Source: an uncultured cyanobacterium
GTDB taxonomy: Bacteria; Cyanobacteriota; Cyanobacteriia; Cyanobacteriales; Chroococcidiopsidaceae
Direction: 5' to 3'
DNA: 64,000 bases
Assembly (NCBI GenBank): GCA_946221495.1
Contig: CAMIFA010000006.1
Location: 5,474-69,473 of the forward strand
The translations under genes and the position numbers were made by a program. The notes under the pieces were generated by a model. It saw nothing but the letters and a program-made list of their open reading frames with translations. It was not told the origin of the DNA and did not search any database. Positions 52,013-61,619 of this stretch are shown here, piece after piece. Numbering within the stretch: the stretch's first letter is position 1; every line of letters starts with the position of its first letter.

Positions 52013-53887
52013 CTACTGCAACACTTCCTGAATTGCTTTGTTGTAGATCACCCGACCCGGAGTTGTGTAAATGAACTGGGAAATCAAGTTTCCGTCTGCA
52101 TCTTCCCGAATCCGCCGTTCTTTATACTGCTTCATCACCGTACCGTCGCTCAAACGCTCTACCTGCAACGGTTCGTCTTCCGGTTCTTGGGTTTCTACCT
52201 GTCCATTAAAACGCACCCAGACTTTGGCGTGTAAATCAACCTGCTGCTGCTCATAAGCCATAATCGCATCGTCTAAGGAAGCAAAGTAGCGATCGGCTCC
52301 TTTTTTCGCTTGCGGATTTTCCGCCGTTAGGTAATAACAGCCCAAAACCATGTCTTGGCTAGGGGTCACAATTGGTCTACCCGTTGCTGGTGACAGAATG
52401 TTGTTAGAAGCCAACATCAACAACCTTGCTTCTGCTTGACTTTCTAATGACAAAGGTACGTGAACCGCCATTTGGTCACCATCAAAATCCGCGTTGAACG
52501 CTGGACATACTAAAGGATGCAACTGAATAGCGCGACCTTCCACTAAAATCGGTTCAAATGCTTGAATGCCTAATCTGTGTAGAGTTGGCGCGCGATTAAG
52601 TAAAACTGGGTGACCCTCGATTACTTCCTCCAACACATCCCATACAGAAGGATCGCCACGTTGAATTAATTTCTTGGCAGCTTTAATGTTATTGACTAAA
52701 CCGCCGCGAATTAAGCGATGGATTACAAACGGTTGGAATAGTTCAATTGCCATTTCTCGTGGCAAACCGCACTGGTGGATTTTTAACTTTGGTCCCACCA
52801 CAATCACAGAACGCCCAGAGTAATCTACTCGTTTTCCTAGCAAGTTTTGCCGGAAGCGCCCTTGCTTACCCTCAATAATGTCTGACAGAGATTTTAAGGG
52901 ACGGTTGTTTGCTCCTACTACAGTGCGACCGCGACGACCATTATCAATTAAGGCATCTACGGCTTCTTGGAGCATCCGTTTCTCGTTGCGAACGATAATT
53001 TCGGGAGCCAAGATTTCTTGGAGCCTTGCCAAACGGTTATTGCGGTTAATTACCCGTCTATAAAGGTCATTAAGATCGGAAGTCGCAAATCGACCGCCAT
53101 CTAGCTGCACCATCGGTCGTAGATCCGGTGGAATTACAGGAATAACTGTCATCACCATCGATTCTGGTTTAGAACCTGTCGCAATGAAGTTGTCAATTAC
53201 CCGCAAGCGTTTAATTAACTTAGCTCGCTTTTGTCCTTTAGCGTTGGCAATTTCTTCTCGTAGTTGCTCTGCTTGGGTTTCTAAATTTATGTCACTTAAA
53301 AGCCTAGCAAGTGCCTCTGCGCCAATCCCAACTTCAATTCCAGAAAGTTCAGACTCTTCACTGTAAAGCTGGTCTTCAATTTCTATCCATTGATCTTCTG
53401 AGAGCAGTTGTTTATAGGTAAGAGTATCAGCGTTACCTGGAGCGAGGACAACATAGGCATTAAAGTAAACAATTTGCTCTACATCCCTTAGAGGCATATC
53501 CAGCAAAATTGAAATGTAGCTAGGAATGCCTTTGAGATACCAAACGTGGGCAACAGGGGCAGCAAGTTTGATGTAGCCCATGCGATGACGGCGGACACGG
53601 GATTCAGTTACTTCCACACCACAGCGTTCGCAGACAATACCACGATGCCGCACCCGCTTGTATTTGCCGCAATGACATTCCCAATCTTTTGCTGGACCAA
53701 AGATGCGCTCACAAAATAAGCCGTCCATCTCTGGTTTTAGGGTGCGATAGTTTATTGTTTCTGGCTTTGTAACTTCACCAACTATCTGACCATTGGGTAG
53801 TGTTCTTTCTCCCCATTGGCGAATCCGGTCTGGTGAGGCTAAACCAATTTTGACGTAGTCAAACTGAGTTGTTAGCTGAGTTCTCAT
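52013..53887 (-). CDS. rpoC1: RNA polymerase gamma subunit (N-terminal part of beta')
   Basis: A 624-residue RpoC1. The catalytic magnesium triad NADFDGDQM is at about residues 466-474. The N-terminal zinc finger is C-H-C-G ... C-E-R-C (about 72-90). The split of beta' into RpoC1 and RpoC2 is diagnostic of cyanobacteria. Downstream of rpoB by 139 bases. Confidence 0.99.
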   Translation of the reverse strand: MRTQLTTQFDYVKIGLASPDRIRQWGERTLPNGQIVGEVTKPETINYRTLKPEMDGLFCERIFGPAKDWECHCGKYKRVRHRGIVCERCGVEVTESRVRRHRMGYIKLAAPVAHVWYLKGIPSYISILLDMPLRDVEQIVYFNAYVVLAPGNADTLTYKQLLSEDQWIEIEDQLYSEESELSGIEVGIGAEALARLLSDINLETQAEQLREEIANAKGQKRAKLIKRLRVIDNFIATGSKPESMVMTVIPVIPPDLRPMVQLDGGRFATSDLNDLYRRVINRNNRLARLQEILAPEIIVRNEKRMLQEAVDALIDNGRRGRTVVGANNRPLKSLSDIIEGKQGRFRQNLLGKRVDYSGRSVIVVGPKLKIHQCGLPREMAIELFQPFVIHRLIRGGLVNNIKAAKKLIQRGDPSVWDVLEEVIEGHPVLLNRAPTLHRLGIQAFEPILVEGRAIQLHPLVCPAFNADFDGDQMAVHVPLSLESQAEARLLMLASNNILSPATGRPIVTPSQDMVLGCYYLTAENPQAKKGADRYFASLDDAIMAYEQQQVDLHAKVWVRFNGQVETQEPEDEPLQVERLSDGTVMKQYKERRIREDADGNLISQFIYTTPGRVIYNKAIQEVLQ

Positions 53888-54026
53888 ATTTAAGTAATTA
53901 GGGATCGGGGATTGGGGGTTAGGGAATAGTTTTGAATGCGTGAATTTTGAGTTTTGAATTAAAGGAGGGGTAAGTAATTAACTCAACACTAAAAACTCAA
54001 AACTCATAACTATTTTTAGCCTCTAT
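53888..54026. repeat. Repeat-rich rpoB-rpoC1 gap
   Basis: Contains TAGGGATCGGGGATTGGGGG-type heptads next to rpoC1, and TTTTGAGTTTTGAATT with the complementary AAAACTCAAAACTCATAACT near rpoB, forming an inverted repeat. The TTTTGAG unit is the same as behind rbcL. Confidence 0.65.
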
Positions 54027-57000
54027 CTAAACTTCTTCTTCTTCGAGTGCTTCGCGGCTTAAAGATTCATAAGTTGGTCGGGAAGGAGTACGACGACCAC
54101 TAGGATCTGCCATCAAATCAACTTCTACATCAAGAGCACTGCCATCTGCTTGAGTTTCGACTTTATGGACGGCAATATCTAATCCCAGTGATTGGAGTTC
54201 TCGCATTAGCACTTTAAATGACTCTGGCGTACCAGGTCGGGGAATTGCTTTGCCTTTAACAATGGCGTTGAGAGATTCGTTCCGTCCTTGCATATCATCG
54301 GATTTAACTGTCAGTAGCTCTTGCAAAGTGTAAGCTGCCCCAAAAGCTTCTAATGCCCACACCTCCATTTCGCCGAATCGCTGTCCTCCTTGTTGCGCTT
54401 TACCGCCTAAAGGCTGCTGCGTAACTAAAGAGTACGGTCCAGTTGAGCGGGCGTGGATCTTGTCATCTACAAGATGAACAAGCTTCAGCATATATGCTAT
54501 TCCTACTGTTACTGGTCGATCGAATGCTTCACCAGTACGACCATCAAACACTTGCAGTTTGCCAGGAGCATCTGGATTAAATAGCCAATCTTTACCTGTG
54601 CGATCGCACGCTTCGTTTAGTTTGCCATGCACAATTGTCCGCGATGACTCTTCACCGTACATTTCATCAAACGGTGTCAGCTTAAACCGCACACCCAAGT
54701 TTTCACCTGCCCAGCCTAACAAGCACTCAAATACTTGACCCACGTTCATCCGTGACGGCACACCCAGGGGATTTAGCACAATATCTACTGGTGTACCATC
54801 TGCTAGATACGGCATATCTTCAATTGGTAAGATCCGCGAAATAATTCCCTTATTACCATGCCGTCCAGCCATCTTATCGCCAACTTGGATCTTCCGCTTT
54901 TGTGCCACGTAGACTCTTACCACCATGTTTGCTCCGGGTGGCAACTCGTCTCCTTGTTCTCTGGTAAACACGCGCACATCGACAACGCGCCCTTTCTCAC
55001 CGTTAGGCACTCTCAGGGAATTGTCTCGGACATCCCGGGCTTTTTCGCCGAAAATTGCCCGTAGCAGTTTTTCTTCTGGCGGTTGGTCAGATTCCCCCTT
55101 CGGAGTTACTTTCCCGACTAAAATATCGCCAGCTTCTACCCAAGCTCCAATGCGAATAATACCTTGTTCATCTAATTGACGCAGGGCATCTTCACCAACG
55201 TTGGGAATTTCCCTAGTAATTTCCTCTGGTCCTAGCTTTGTTTGTCTCGCTTCAATTTCGTATTTCTCAACGTGAATTGAAGTGTAGGTGTCTTCCTGAA
55301 CCAACTTCTCGGAAATCAAAATCGCGTCTTCGTAGTTGTAGCCTTCCCAGGGCATATAGGCAACCATAATATTTTGCCCTAGTGCTAGTTCTCCGCCTTC
55401 GGTAGAGGAGCCATCTGCCAATACTTGACCTGCTCCCACTAAGTCACCTTTTTGGATTAAAGGTCGCTGGTTGAGGCACGTATCTTGGTTTGAGCGCTGG
55501 TACTTAGACAACGGGTACTCGATCTCTTGGGTGTGAAAACCAGTTTCTACAGTTCCTACGCGGACGCGAATCTTGGTAGCATCGACATACGATACTTCCC
55601 CATCGGTACGACTAACGATTACCATCCCTGAATCTCGCGCTGCTTGAGCTTCTAGACCAGTTCCAACTAAGGGACGCTCTGGCTTTAGCAAAGGTACAGC
55701 TTGGCGCTGCATATTCGACCCCATCAAGGCGCGGTTAGCGTCGTCGTGTTCCAAAAATGGAATCAAGCTTGTAGCCACAGAAACAATTTGGACTGGCGAT
55801 ACTGCCACATAGTCCACTTGGTCGGGCGTAGTTGTGATGAAATCTTGGCGATAACGCACCGATACTTGGGGACCAATAATGTAGCCATTCTCGTCTACAG
55901 GAATATCTCCGGCTGCTACACGCTTATCATCTTCTTCATCCGCCGTCATATAAAGAGGAGCTTGCTCGAACAGCACTCGCCCATTTTCTACTGCTCTAAA
56001 CGGTGTTTCTAAAAACCCGTACTGATTCACCTTGGCATGAGTTGCTAGGGAGCCAATTAAGCCAGCGTTCGGACCTTCTGGCGTTTCAATCGGGCAAATA
56101 CGTCCGTAGTGCGAAGGGTGAATATCGCGGACAGCAAATCCAGCTCGTTCTCTCGTTAATCCTCCAGGACCAAGCGCAGATAAACGGCGTTTGTGCGTCA
56201 ACTCTGCCAATGGATTTGTCTGATCCATAAATTGACTTAATTGGCTAGAACCGAAAAACTCTTTAATTGCTGCTACTAAAGGCTTGGGGTTCACTAGCGA
56301 AGCTGGAGTTAAAGCTTCAGCATCCGAGACTGTCATCCGTTCTCGTATAATCCGCTCTAAACGATTTAAACCAACCCGCACTTGGTTTTGTAGTAGTTCG
56401 CCGACACTTCTAACGCGGCGGTTGCCCAAATGGTCGATATCGTCGGTACTGCCCATGTCAAACTCTAAGTTGATTAGGTAATCTACCGCCGCCAAAATAT
56501 CATTTGGAGTCAATACCCGCGTTGTCTCCGGAACTGAGAGGCGTAACTTTTTGTTGAGCTTGTAACGTCCCACACGCCCAAGATCGTAGCGCTTGGGATC
56601 AAAGAAGCGGGAGTCTAGTAGTTGTTGTCCGCCTAAAACTGTAGGTGGTTCACCAGGACGTAATTTGCGATATAGCTCCATTAGGGCATCGTCTTCAGAA
56701 AACTGCCCTTCTTTTTCAATTGTCTTTTGAAAATACTCTGGGTGACGCAGAGCATCAAAAATTTCGTTGTCTGATAAACCAAGTGCCTTAAGTAATACCT
56801 GTGCTGACAATTTGCGGGTTTTGTCGATTCGTACCCAGACTAAGCCATTACGGTCTGTTTCAAATTTTAACCAAGCTCCCCGATTAGGAATCAAGCTAGC
56901 TGAGTAAGTACGACGACCGTTTTTATCGATTTCTGACTTGTAGTAAACGCCTGGCGATCGCACAATTTGATTTACAATTACTCGCTCAGCTCCATTAATA

Positions 57001-57344
57001 ATAAATGTGCCGCGATCGGTCATTAAGGGCAGATCACCAATAAAGACTTCTTGCTCTTTAATTTCGCCAGTTTCTTTGTTAATTAAGCGTGTTGGTACAT
57101 ACATTTGCACCGTGTAAGAACTATCACGCCGCTTTGCTTCGTCTACATCATATTTTGGTCGCTTCAGTTTGAAGTTTTGACCTAAAAAATGTAGTTCTAG
57201 CTTGCCAGTATAGTCAGTAATTGGTGAGAAGCTATTAAGTTCTTCAATTAGCCCTTCTTCCAGAAACCACCGAAAGCTAGAGCGTTGAATTTCAATTAAA
57301 TCAGGCAATAAGAAAGTTGGTTCGATATAGGTTTCAGTTGTCAT
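54027..57344 (-). CDS. rpoB: RNA polymerase beta subunit
   Basis: A 1105-residue RpoB. Fork loop and rifampicin-region sequence are visible (SQLSQFMDQTNPLAELTHKR, RRLSALGPGGL), as are GDKMAGRHGNKG and FGEMEVWALEAFGAAYTLQE near the C-terminus. Length is usual for cyanobacteria, which lack the large E. coli inserts. First of rpoB-rpoC1-rpoC2; rpsT and tatD lie upstream in the same order as in other cyanobacteria. Confidence 0.99.
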   Translation of the reverse strand: MTTETYIEPTFLLPDLIEIQRSSFRWFLEEGLIEELNSFSPITDYTGKLELHFLGQNFKLKRPKYDVDEAKRRDSSYTVQMYVPTRLINKETGEIKEQEVFIGDLPLMTDRGTFIINGAERVIVNQIVRSPGVYYKSEIDKNGRRTYSASLIPNRGAWLKFETDRNGLVWVRIDKTRKLSAQVLLKALGLSDNEIFDALRHPEYFQKTIEKEGQFSEDDALMELYRKLRPGEPPTVLGGQQLLDSRFFDPKRYDLGRVGRYKLNKKLRLSVPETTRVLTPNDILAAVDYLINLEFDMGSTDDIDHLGNRRVRSVGELLQNQVRVGLNRLERIIRERMTVSDAEALTPASLVNPKPLVAAIKEFFGSSQLSQFMDQTNPLAELTHKRRLSALGPGGLTRERAGFAVRDIHPSHYGRICPIETPEGPNAGLIGSLATHAKVNQYGFLETPFRAVENGRVLFEQAPLYMTADEEDDKRVAAGDIPVDENGYIIGPQVSVRYRQDFITTTPDQVDYVAVSPVQIVSVATSLIPFLEHDDANRALMGSNMQRQAVPLLKPERPLVGTGLEAQAARDSGMVIVSRTDGEVSYVDATKIRVRVGTVETGFHTQEIEYPLSKYQRSNQDTCLNQRPLIQKGDLVGAGQVLADGSSTEGGELALGQNIMVAYMPWEGYNYEDAILISEKLVQEDTYTSIHVEKYEIEARQTKLGPEEITREIPNVGEDALRQLDEQGIIRIGAWVEAGDILVGKVTPKGESDQPPEEKLLRAIFGEKARDVRDNSLRVPNGEKGRVVDVRVFTREQGDELPPGANMVVRVYVAQKRKIQVGDKMAGRHGNKGIISRILPIEDMPYLADGTPVDIVLNPLGVPSRMNVGQVFECLLGWAGENLGVRFKLTPFDEMYGEESSRTIVHGKLNEACDRTGKDWLFNPDAPGKLQVFDGRTGEAFDRPVTVGIAYMLKLVHLVDDKIHARSTGPYSLVTQQPLGGKAQQGGQRFGEMEVWALEAFGAAYTLQELLTVKSDDMQGRNESLNAIVKGKAIPRPGTPESFKVLMRELQSLGLDIAVHKVETQADGSALDVEVDLMADPSGRRTPSRPTYESLSREALEEEEV

Positions 57345-58370
57345 ACGTTTACCAAGCGCCTAAAGAGAATTTGTACGTGAAAATGCTTTTATTACACTGC
57401 CTGTTGTTGATAAAAGGCGTAATATCATGACCGTAATTTATTTTTTCTGCTCACTTTTGGGACAATAGTTACTTTGCATCTTGCCTTTAATGATGGATAA
57501 TTAAGATACTAATACTCTCGTGCTGATTTGCAATTTTTTGTTAGTGCTACAAGCTTCTGATTTAGCGGCATGACGATTCATATTTAGCTACCTAAAGTAA
57601 AAGCAGTTATTGTCTCTTATAAACCACATTTTGTCTATATTCCCCATCGCTTCAGTACAGCATTTATAGTTAAATCAAACAAAACTTACCCAAAGCTGAA
57701 GACAACACCTAGCCAAATTGCCAAGAAATTATTTAATTGCAGTTGCACCAACTACAACAATTAATAAAAACTGAGAAATTACTAGGTAAGGAGTATAATT
57801 TGTCTGCAAAAGTTTGGGTATGCTAATTGGCAAAAGTGGCAAGGCGTTTGTACCCCCCTTTACGGCGGTAGAAATATAGATTTTTAGAGTTGGTAATAGT
57901 TCAACCCGTAACTAAAGACTGACTTCCTTAAATAACTGGGTGTTCCTTCTTTTTTGTAAACAGGAAGGAATGGCAAGGTTTGAGGTGTTATCAAAATTAC
58001 TTGGAATAGAGCTTTCAAATGGATTAAGCTTTTAATGAGTGATATTGTGGCGGCTCAAAAAGGCAGACTTTTTGCTGTGACTTCTTACTTTATCAATCAA
58101 ACCCTTTAATACCTCCAATTTCTAGATGAAGTTACATCAGGGCATCAAACTCGAATCAGCAAACCCTTGTAAATTTTTTGGTTGAGGTAGTTGACATTTA
58201 CTTCCTTAACTATTATGACGCAAGCAGAGAGTTTTGGAGAAAGCAGATTAAAAGCGATTATTTATGCTGCTCTATTTTTATTCAGTCTTGATCCCTGAGC
58301 AACAGACAAGCGAGGTGAGAAATTCTCATAGTTTTTGTGTCGCGTAGTGCATGGAATTCTTGCTGGTTAT
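57345..58370. other. Long intergenic region upstream of rpoB
   Basis: A 1026-base gap, AT-rich, between tatD and rpoB. An inverted repeat TTCCTTC ... GAAGGAA is at about 57944-57969. A 27-codon frame at 58215-58298 lacks a ribosome site. No RNA gene was recognised. It presumably carries the rpoB promoter and perhaps a long leader. Confidence 0.4.
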
Positions 58371-59144
58371 TCACACTGAAAGCCCAAATAATTCACAAGC
58401 ATTGGCTGTTGTTTGAGCAGCGATCGCTTCTAGGGTTACACCTCTGAGTCCAGCTACTGCTTGAGCTACATGACGTACATACGCAGGTTCGTTGCGGCGT
58501 TGGCTTCTTTTTGGAACGGGACTGAGGAAAGGACAGTCGGTTTCAACTAACAAGCGATCGCTCTTGACCATTTGAGCAGATTCATGAATTTGTTTAGCGT
58601 TTTTGAACGTAACTGTACCACTGAAGCTGATATAAAACCCCAAGTCGAGGAACCATTGAGTTTCTTCTGGATTTCCCCCCCAGCAGTGCATCACCCCCCG
58701 CACTTCGCCTTGCCAAGCCTGCAAAACTTCCCGCATTTTCGCTGCTGCTTCTCGACAGTGAATAATCACTGGTAAGTTTAATTGAGAAGCGATCGCCAGT
58801 TGCGCCTCTAGAATCATTAGCTGTTGCTTTTGGTTATCAGCTTTATAGAAATCCAGTCCGATTTCGCCAATCGCTACTACTTTAGCGTCTGACTGAGCTA
58901 GAGCTAAAATTTGGTTAGCTGTATTAGCAGTCCATTTTTGGGCATCTAAGGGGTGTAAACCCACAGCGAAGCTTAGTTCTGGTAATTGGTGAGCCAAGGC
59001 TTGAATAGAGTCAAATTCCTCTGGTTCAACGCAGGAGTGGACTAGATGAACTACACCAGCTGCTTGCCAGCGCGATCGCACGGCTGCTAAATCTGGCTGA
59101 AAAACATCAAAGTTGAGATGAACGTGAGAGTCAATCAACTGCAT
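58371..59144 (-). CDS. tatD: TatD-family metal-dependent hydrolase
   Basis: A 257-residue TIM-barrel DNase-like enzyme. Metal ligands: DSHVHLN (H-x-H), GEIGLDFYKA (Glu), PVIIHCREA and MHCWGG (His), LVETDCPFL (Asp). The family cleaves DNA or D-aminoacyl bonds in quality control. Its position between rpsT and rpoB is conserved in cyanobacteria. Confidence 0.95.
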   Translation of the reverse strand: MQLIDSHVHLNFDVFQPDLAAVRSRWQAAGVVHLVHSCVEPEEFDSIQALAHQLPELSFAVGLHPLDAQKWTANTANQILALAQSDAKVVAIGEIGLDFYKADNQKQQLMILEAQLAIASQLNLPVIIHCREAAAKMREVLQAWQGEVRGVMHCWGGNPEETQWFLDLGFYISFSGTVTFKNAKQIHESAQMVKSDRLLVETDCPFLSPVPKRSQRRNEPAYVRHVAQAVAGLRGVTLEAIAAQTTANACELFGLSV

Positions 59145-59150
59145 TTTTAG

Positions 59151-59171
59151 TTATTAGTCCTTGGTCATTAG
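59151..59171. repeat. Heptad-type repeat between rpsT and tatD
   Basis: TTATTAGTCCTTGGTCATTA differs at one of 21 positions from the sequence inside rpoC2 at 48980-49000. It is a mobile or amplified short repeat rather than gene sequence. Confidence 0.65.
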
Positions 59172-59194
59172 TCACTAACTTGTAACCAATGCGA

Positions 59195-59500
59195 CTACTG
59201 GGATGCCACTGGAGCTGGTTCGCGCTTTTTTAGGGTATGAGCTAGGCGGGATTTTTTTCTAGCTCCATTATTCGGATGCAGCACTCCGGTTTTTACAGCT
59301 CGATCAATTTTGCTGTATGCCGCCGCCATGTGCTGCTGGACTTCTTGCTTTGCTTCCGGAGTCGGGTTAGCGGCGTAGGTTTCTACGGCGGCAAGGTATT
59401 TTTTGATCAGCGTCTTGACTGCTGACTTGTAAGTTTTATTACGCAACCGATTGCGTTCTGCGATGTTGATGCGTTTAATAGCAGACTTTGTATTCGCCAC
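59195..59500 (-). CDS. rpsT: 30S ribosomal protein S20
   Basis: A 101-residue basic S20 (MANTKSAIKRINIAERNRLR). It binds 16S rRNA early in small-subunit assembly. The conserved AYSKIDRAVKTGVLHPNNGA and KKSRL stretches are present. First gene of the rpsT-tatD-rpoBC cluster. Confidence 0.97.
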   Translation of the reverse strand: MANTKSAIKRINIAERNRLRNKTYKSAVKTLIKKYLAAVETYAANPTPEAKQEVQQHMAAAYSKIDRAVKTGVLHPNNGARKKSRLAHTLKKREPAPVASQ

Positions 59501-59705
59501 AGTAGTTTTGAGAGATATCGTTATATAGACAAAATCCTAGATGTACTAATATAGCATCCTGTTTGCCAATATTGCGATTCTCAGAAAAATCCAGGTTAAG
59601 CTAGAGAAGCGGGTACAAATCAGACTTGCACCTGATAGTGCAAAGATATTATAAAGATTTGTATTAAACGCCGATAACTCCTACGATTGGCATTTTCCTG
59701 ACTCC

Positions 59706-61034
59706 ATGCTGCGAATCATTACTGAGCAGACCGAGGTACGAGCAGAACTTCAACGGATCTGCGATCGCACCCAAGACGACCAAGCGGTTCATAAAGAAGC
59801 GACGGTTCGGGAGGTGCTTCAGGCGGTGAAGCGCCAAGGAGATCGAGCCGTACTGCACTATACAGCAGAATTTGACCAACAAGAACTCAAACCGGAAGAT
59901 TTGCGCGTCAGTGGCTCAGAATTGGATGCCGCTTACCAGCAAATATCTCAAGAGTTACTGGGGGCGATTCAATTAGCTTGCCGTCAAATTGAGGCATTCC
60001 ATCGCCAGCGAATTCCGAAATCTTGGGTGCAGTTTGGGGATGATGAAGTAGTGTTGGGCAAACGCTACACGCCAGTAGATCGAGCTGGGCTATACGTTCC
60101 TGGCGGTAGAGCGGCTTATCCGAGTACCGTACTTATGAATGCAATCCCCGCAAAAGTTGCTGGTGTACCCCGCGCAGTTATAGTAACGCCGCCAGGACCA
60201 GACAAAATTATTAACCCCGCAGTTTTAGTTGCTGCTCAAGAAGCGGGGGTAGAAGAAATTTATCGGGTTGGGGGAGCGCAGGCGATCGCGGCTTTAGCTT
60301 ACGGAACAGAGACAATTCCGAAAGTTAATGTAATTACAGGTCCTGGTAATATTTACGTTACTTTGGCGAAAAAGCTTGTATACGGTACAGTCGGAATTGA
60401 CTCTTTGGCTGGACCTTCGGAAGTATTAGTTATTGCCGATGAAACAGCTAATCCAATTCATGTGGCGGCTGATCTGTTGGCGCAAGCGGAACACGATCCG
60501 ATGGCGGCGGCAATTTTATTAACAACAGATCCAAGTTTGGCTAAAAGTGTACAAGTCGCAGTTGCCAGACAGCTAGTAGATCATCCGCGCCGGACATTGA
60601 CGGAGAAAGCGATCGCGCATCATGGCTTAATTGTGGTTGTAGATTCTTTAATTGCAGCAGCTCAATTATCAAATGAATTTGCGCCGGAACATTTAGAACT
60701 AGAAGTTGCCGATCCTTGGGCGTTACTTGAATATATCCGCCATGCTGGGGCAATTTTCCTCGGTCACGCCACACCGGAAGCGGTAGGAGACTATTTAGCT
60801 GGACCTAATCACACGCTGCCTACTTCTGGCGCAGCTCGCTATGCTTCTGCTTTAGGAGTTGAAACTTTCCTGAAACACTCTAGTATTATTCAATATTCCC
60901 CGACAGCCCTGCAAAAAGTAGCTGGAGCAGTTGATGTTCTAGCAACAGCTGAAGGTTTGCCGTCTCATGCGGATTCAGTGCGCCTGAGAATGCAAAAGGG
61001 GACTGGATGGGTGGGATCAGAACCCAACCCCTAA
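59706..61034 (+). CDS. hisD: Histidinol dehydrogenase
   Basis: A 442-residue HisD of normal length. It oxidises L-histidinol to histidine in two NAD-dependent steps. Visible blocks: YVPGGRAAYPSTVLMNAIPA, GAQAIAALAYGTETIPKVNV, DSLAGPSEVLVIAD, and the zinc/catalytic QAEHDPMAAA, FAPEHLEL and AGPNHTLPT. Followed by the stress-protein gene after 27 bases. Confidence 0.97.
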   Translation: MLRIITEQTEVRAELQRICDRTQDDQAVHKEATVREVLQAVKRQGDRAVLHYTAEFDQQELKPEDLRVSGSELDAAYQQISQELLGAIQLACRQIEAFHRQRIPKSWVQFGDDEVVLGKRYTPVDRAGLYVPGGRAAYPSTVLMNAIPAKVAGVPRAVIVTPPGPDKIINPAVLVAAQEAGVEEIYRVGGAQAIAALAYGTETIPKVNVITGPGNIYVTLAKKLVYGTVGIDSLAGPSEVLVIADETANPIHVAADLLAQAEHDPMAAAILLTTDPSLAKSVQVAVARQLVDHPRRTLTEKAIAHHGLIVVVDSLIAAAQLSNEFAPEHLELEVADPWALLEYIRHAGAIFLGHATPEAVGDYLAGPNHTLPTSGAARYASALGVETFLKHSSIIQYSPTALQKVAGAVDVLATAEGLPSHADSVRLRMQKGTGWVGSEPNP

Positions 61035-61061
61035 TTAAAGCAGCTAAAAGGAGAATTGCCA

Positions 61062-61490
61062 GTGCTAAAGACAATTGTGGTAGCTCTTGACGGTTCAGAG
61101 CTTGCAGAGCGAGTGATTCAGACTTTACAGGAACTCCAACTGCAATCAGAAACAAAAATTGTCCTTGCTCATGTCATTTCTCCGCCAGAAACGGATTTAG
61201 AAATAGTCGCTGATAGACCCCATGCGGATGCTGAAGAATTTCCTTACCGACATATTGAAAAGCAGCTGCAATCGTATCAAGCTAACTTGTCTGGGGAAAG
61301 TCAGTTAGAAATTGTCAGTGGTGAGCCAGCTGAAGAAATTATCCGGCTTGCTAATATTTACCACGCTGACTTAATTGTGATTGGTTGTCGTGGTTTAACA
61401 GGAGTTAAGCGGATTTTACAAGGTTCTGTTAGCAGTCAGGTTGTTGAAAGTGCTGCTTGTTCAGTGCTAGTAGTGAAGCCTCATAGCTGA
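61062..61490 (+). CDS. Universal stress protein (UspA family)
   Basis: A 142-residue UspA domain. GTG at 61062 is preferred over TTG at 61056, because AAGGAG lies 9 bases before it. The ATP-binding motif G-x2-G-x9-G-S is complete (GCRGLTGVKRILQGSVSS), and the N-terminal VVALDGSELAERV strand-helix is standard. Probably co-transcribed with hisD. Specific role unknown. Confidence 0.93.
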   Translation: MLKTIVVALDGSELAERVIQTLQELQLQSETKIVLAHVISPPETDLEIVADRPHADAEEFPYRHIEKQLQSYQANLSGESQLEIVSGEPAEEIIRLANIYHADLIVIGCRGLTGVKRILQGSVSSQVVESAACSVLVVKPHS

Positions 61491-61619
61491 TGCGCTGTTA
61501 TGATTTAATTTGCCTGTTTAGCTTGTTGGATATTAGGACAACCTGTACTCTGCAAGCTTAAATTATCTAGGACTCAGGTAAAAGCTCAACAGCTTTAATA
61601 TCAATCCTCATCCTCGGTT

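Noticed and set aside
58215..58298. 27-codon frame MTQAESFGESRLKAIIYAALF... with a hydrophobic end
   Set aside because: No ribosome-binding site and no match to known small photosynthetic proteins; could be chance.
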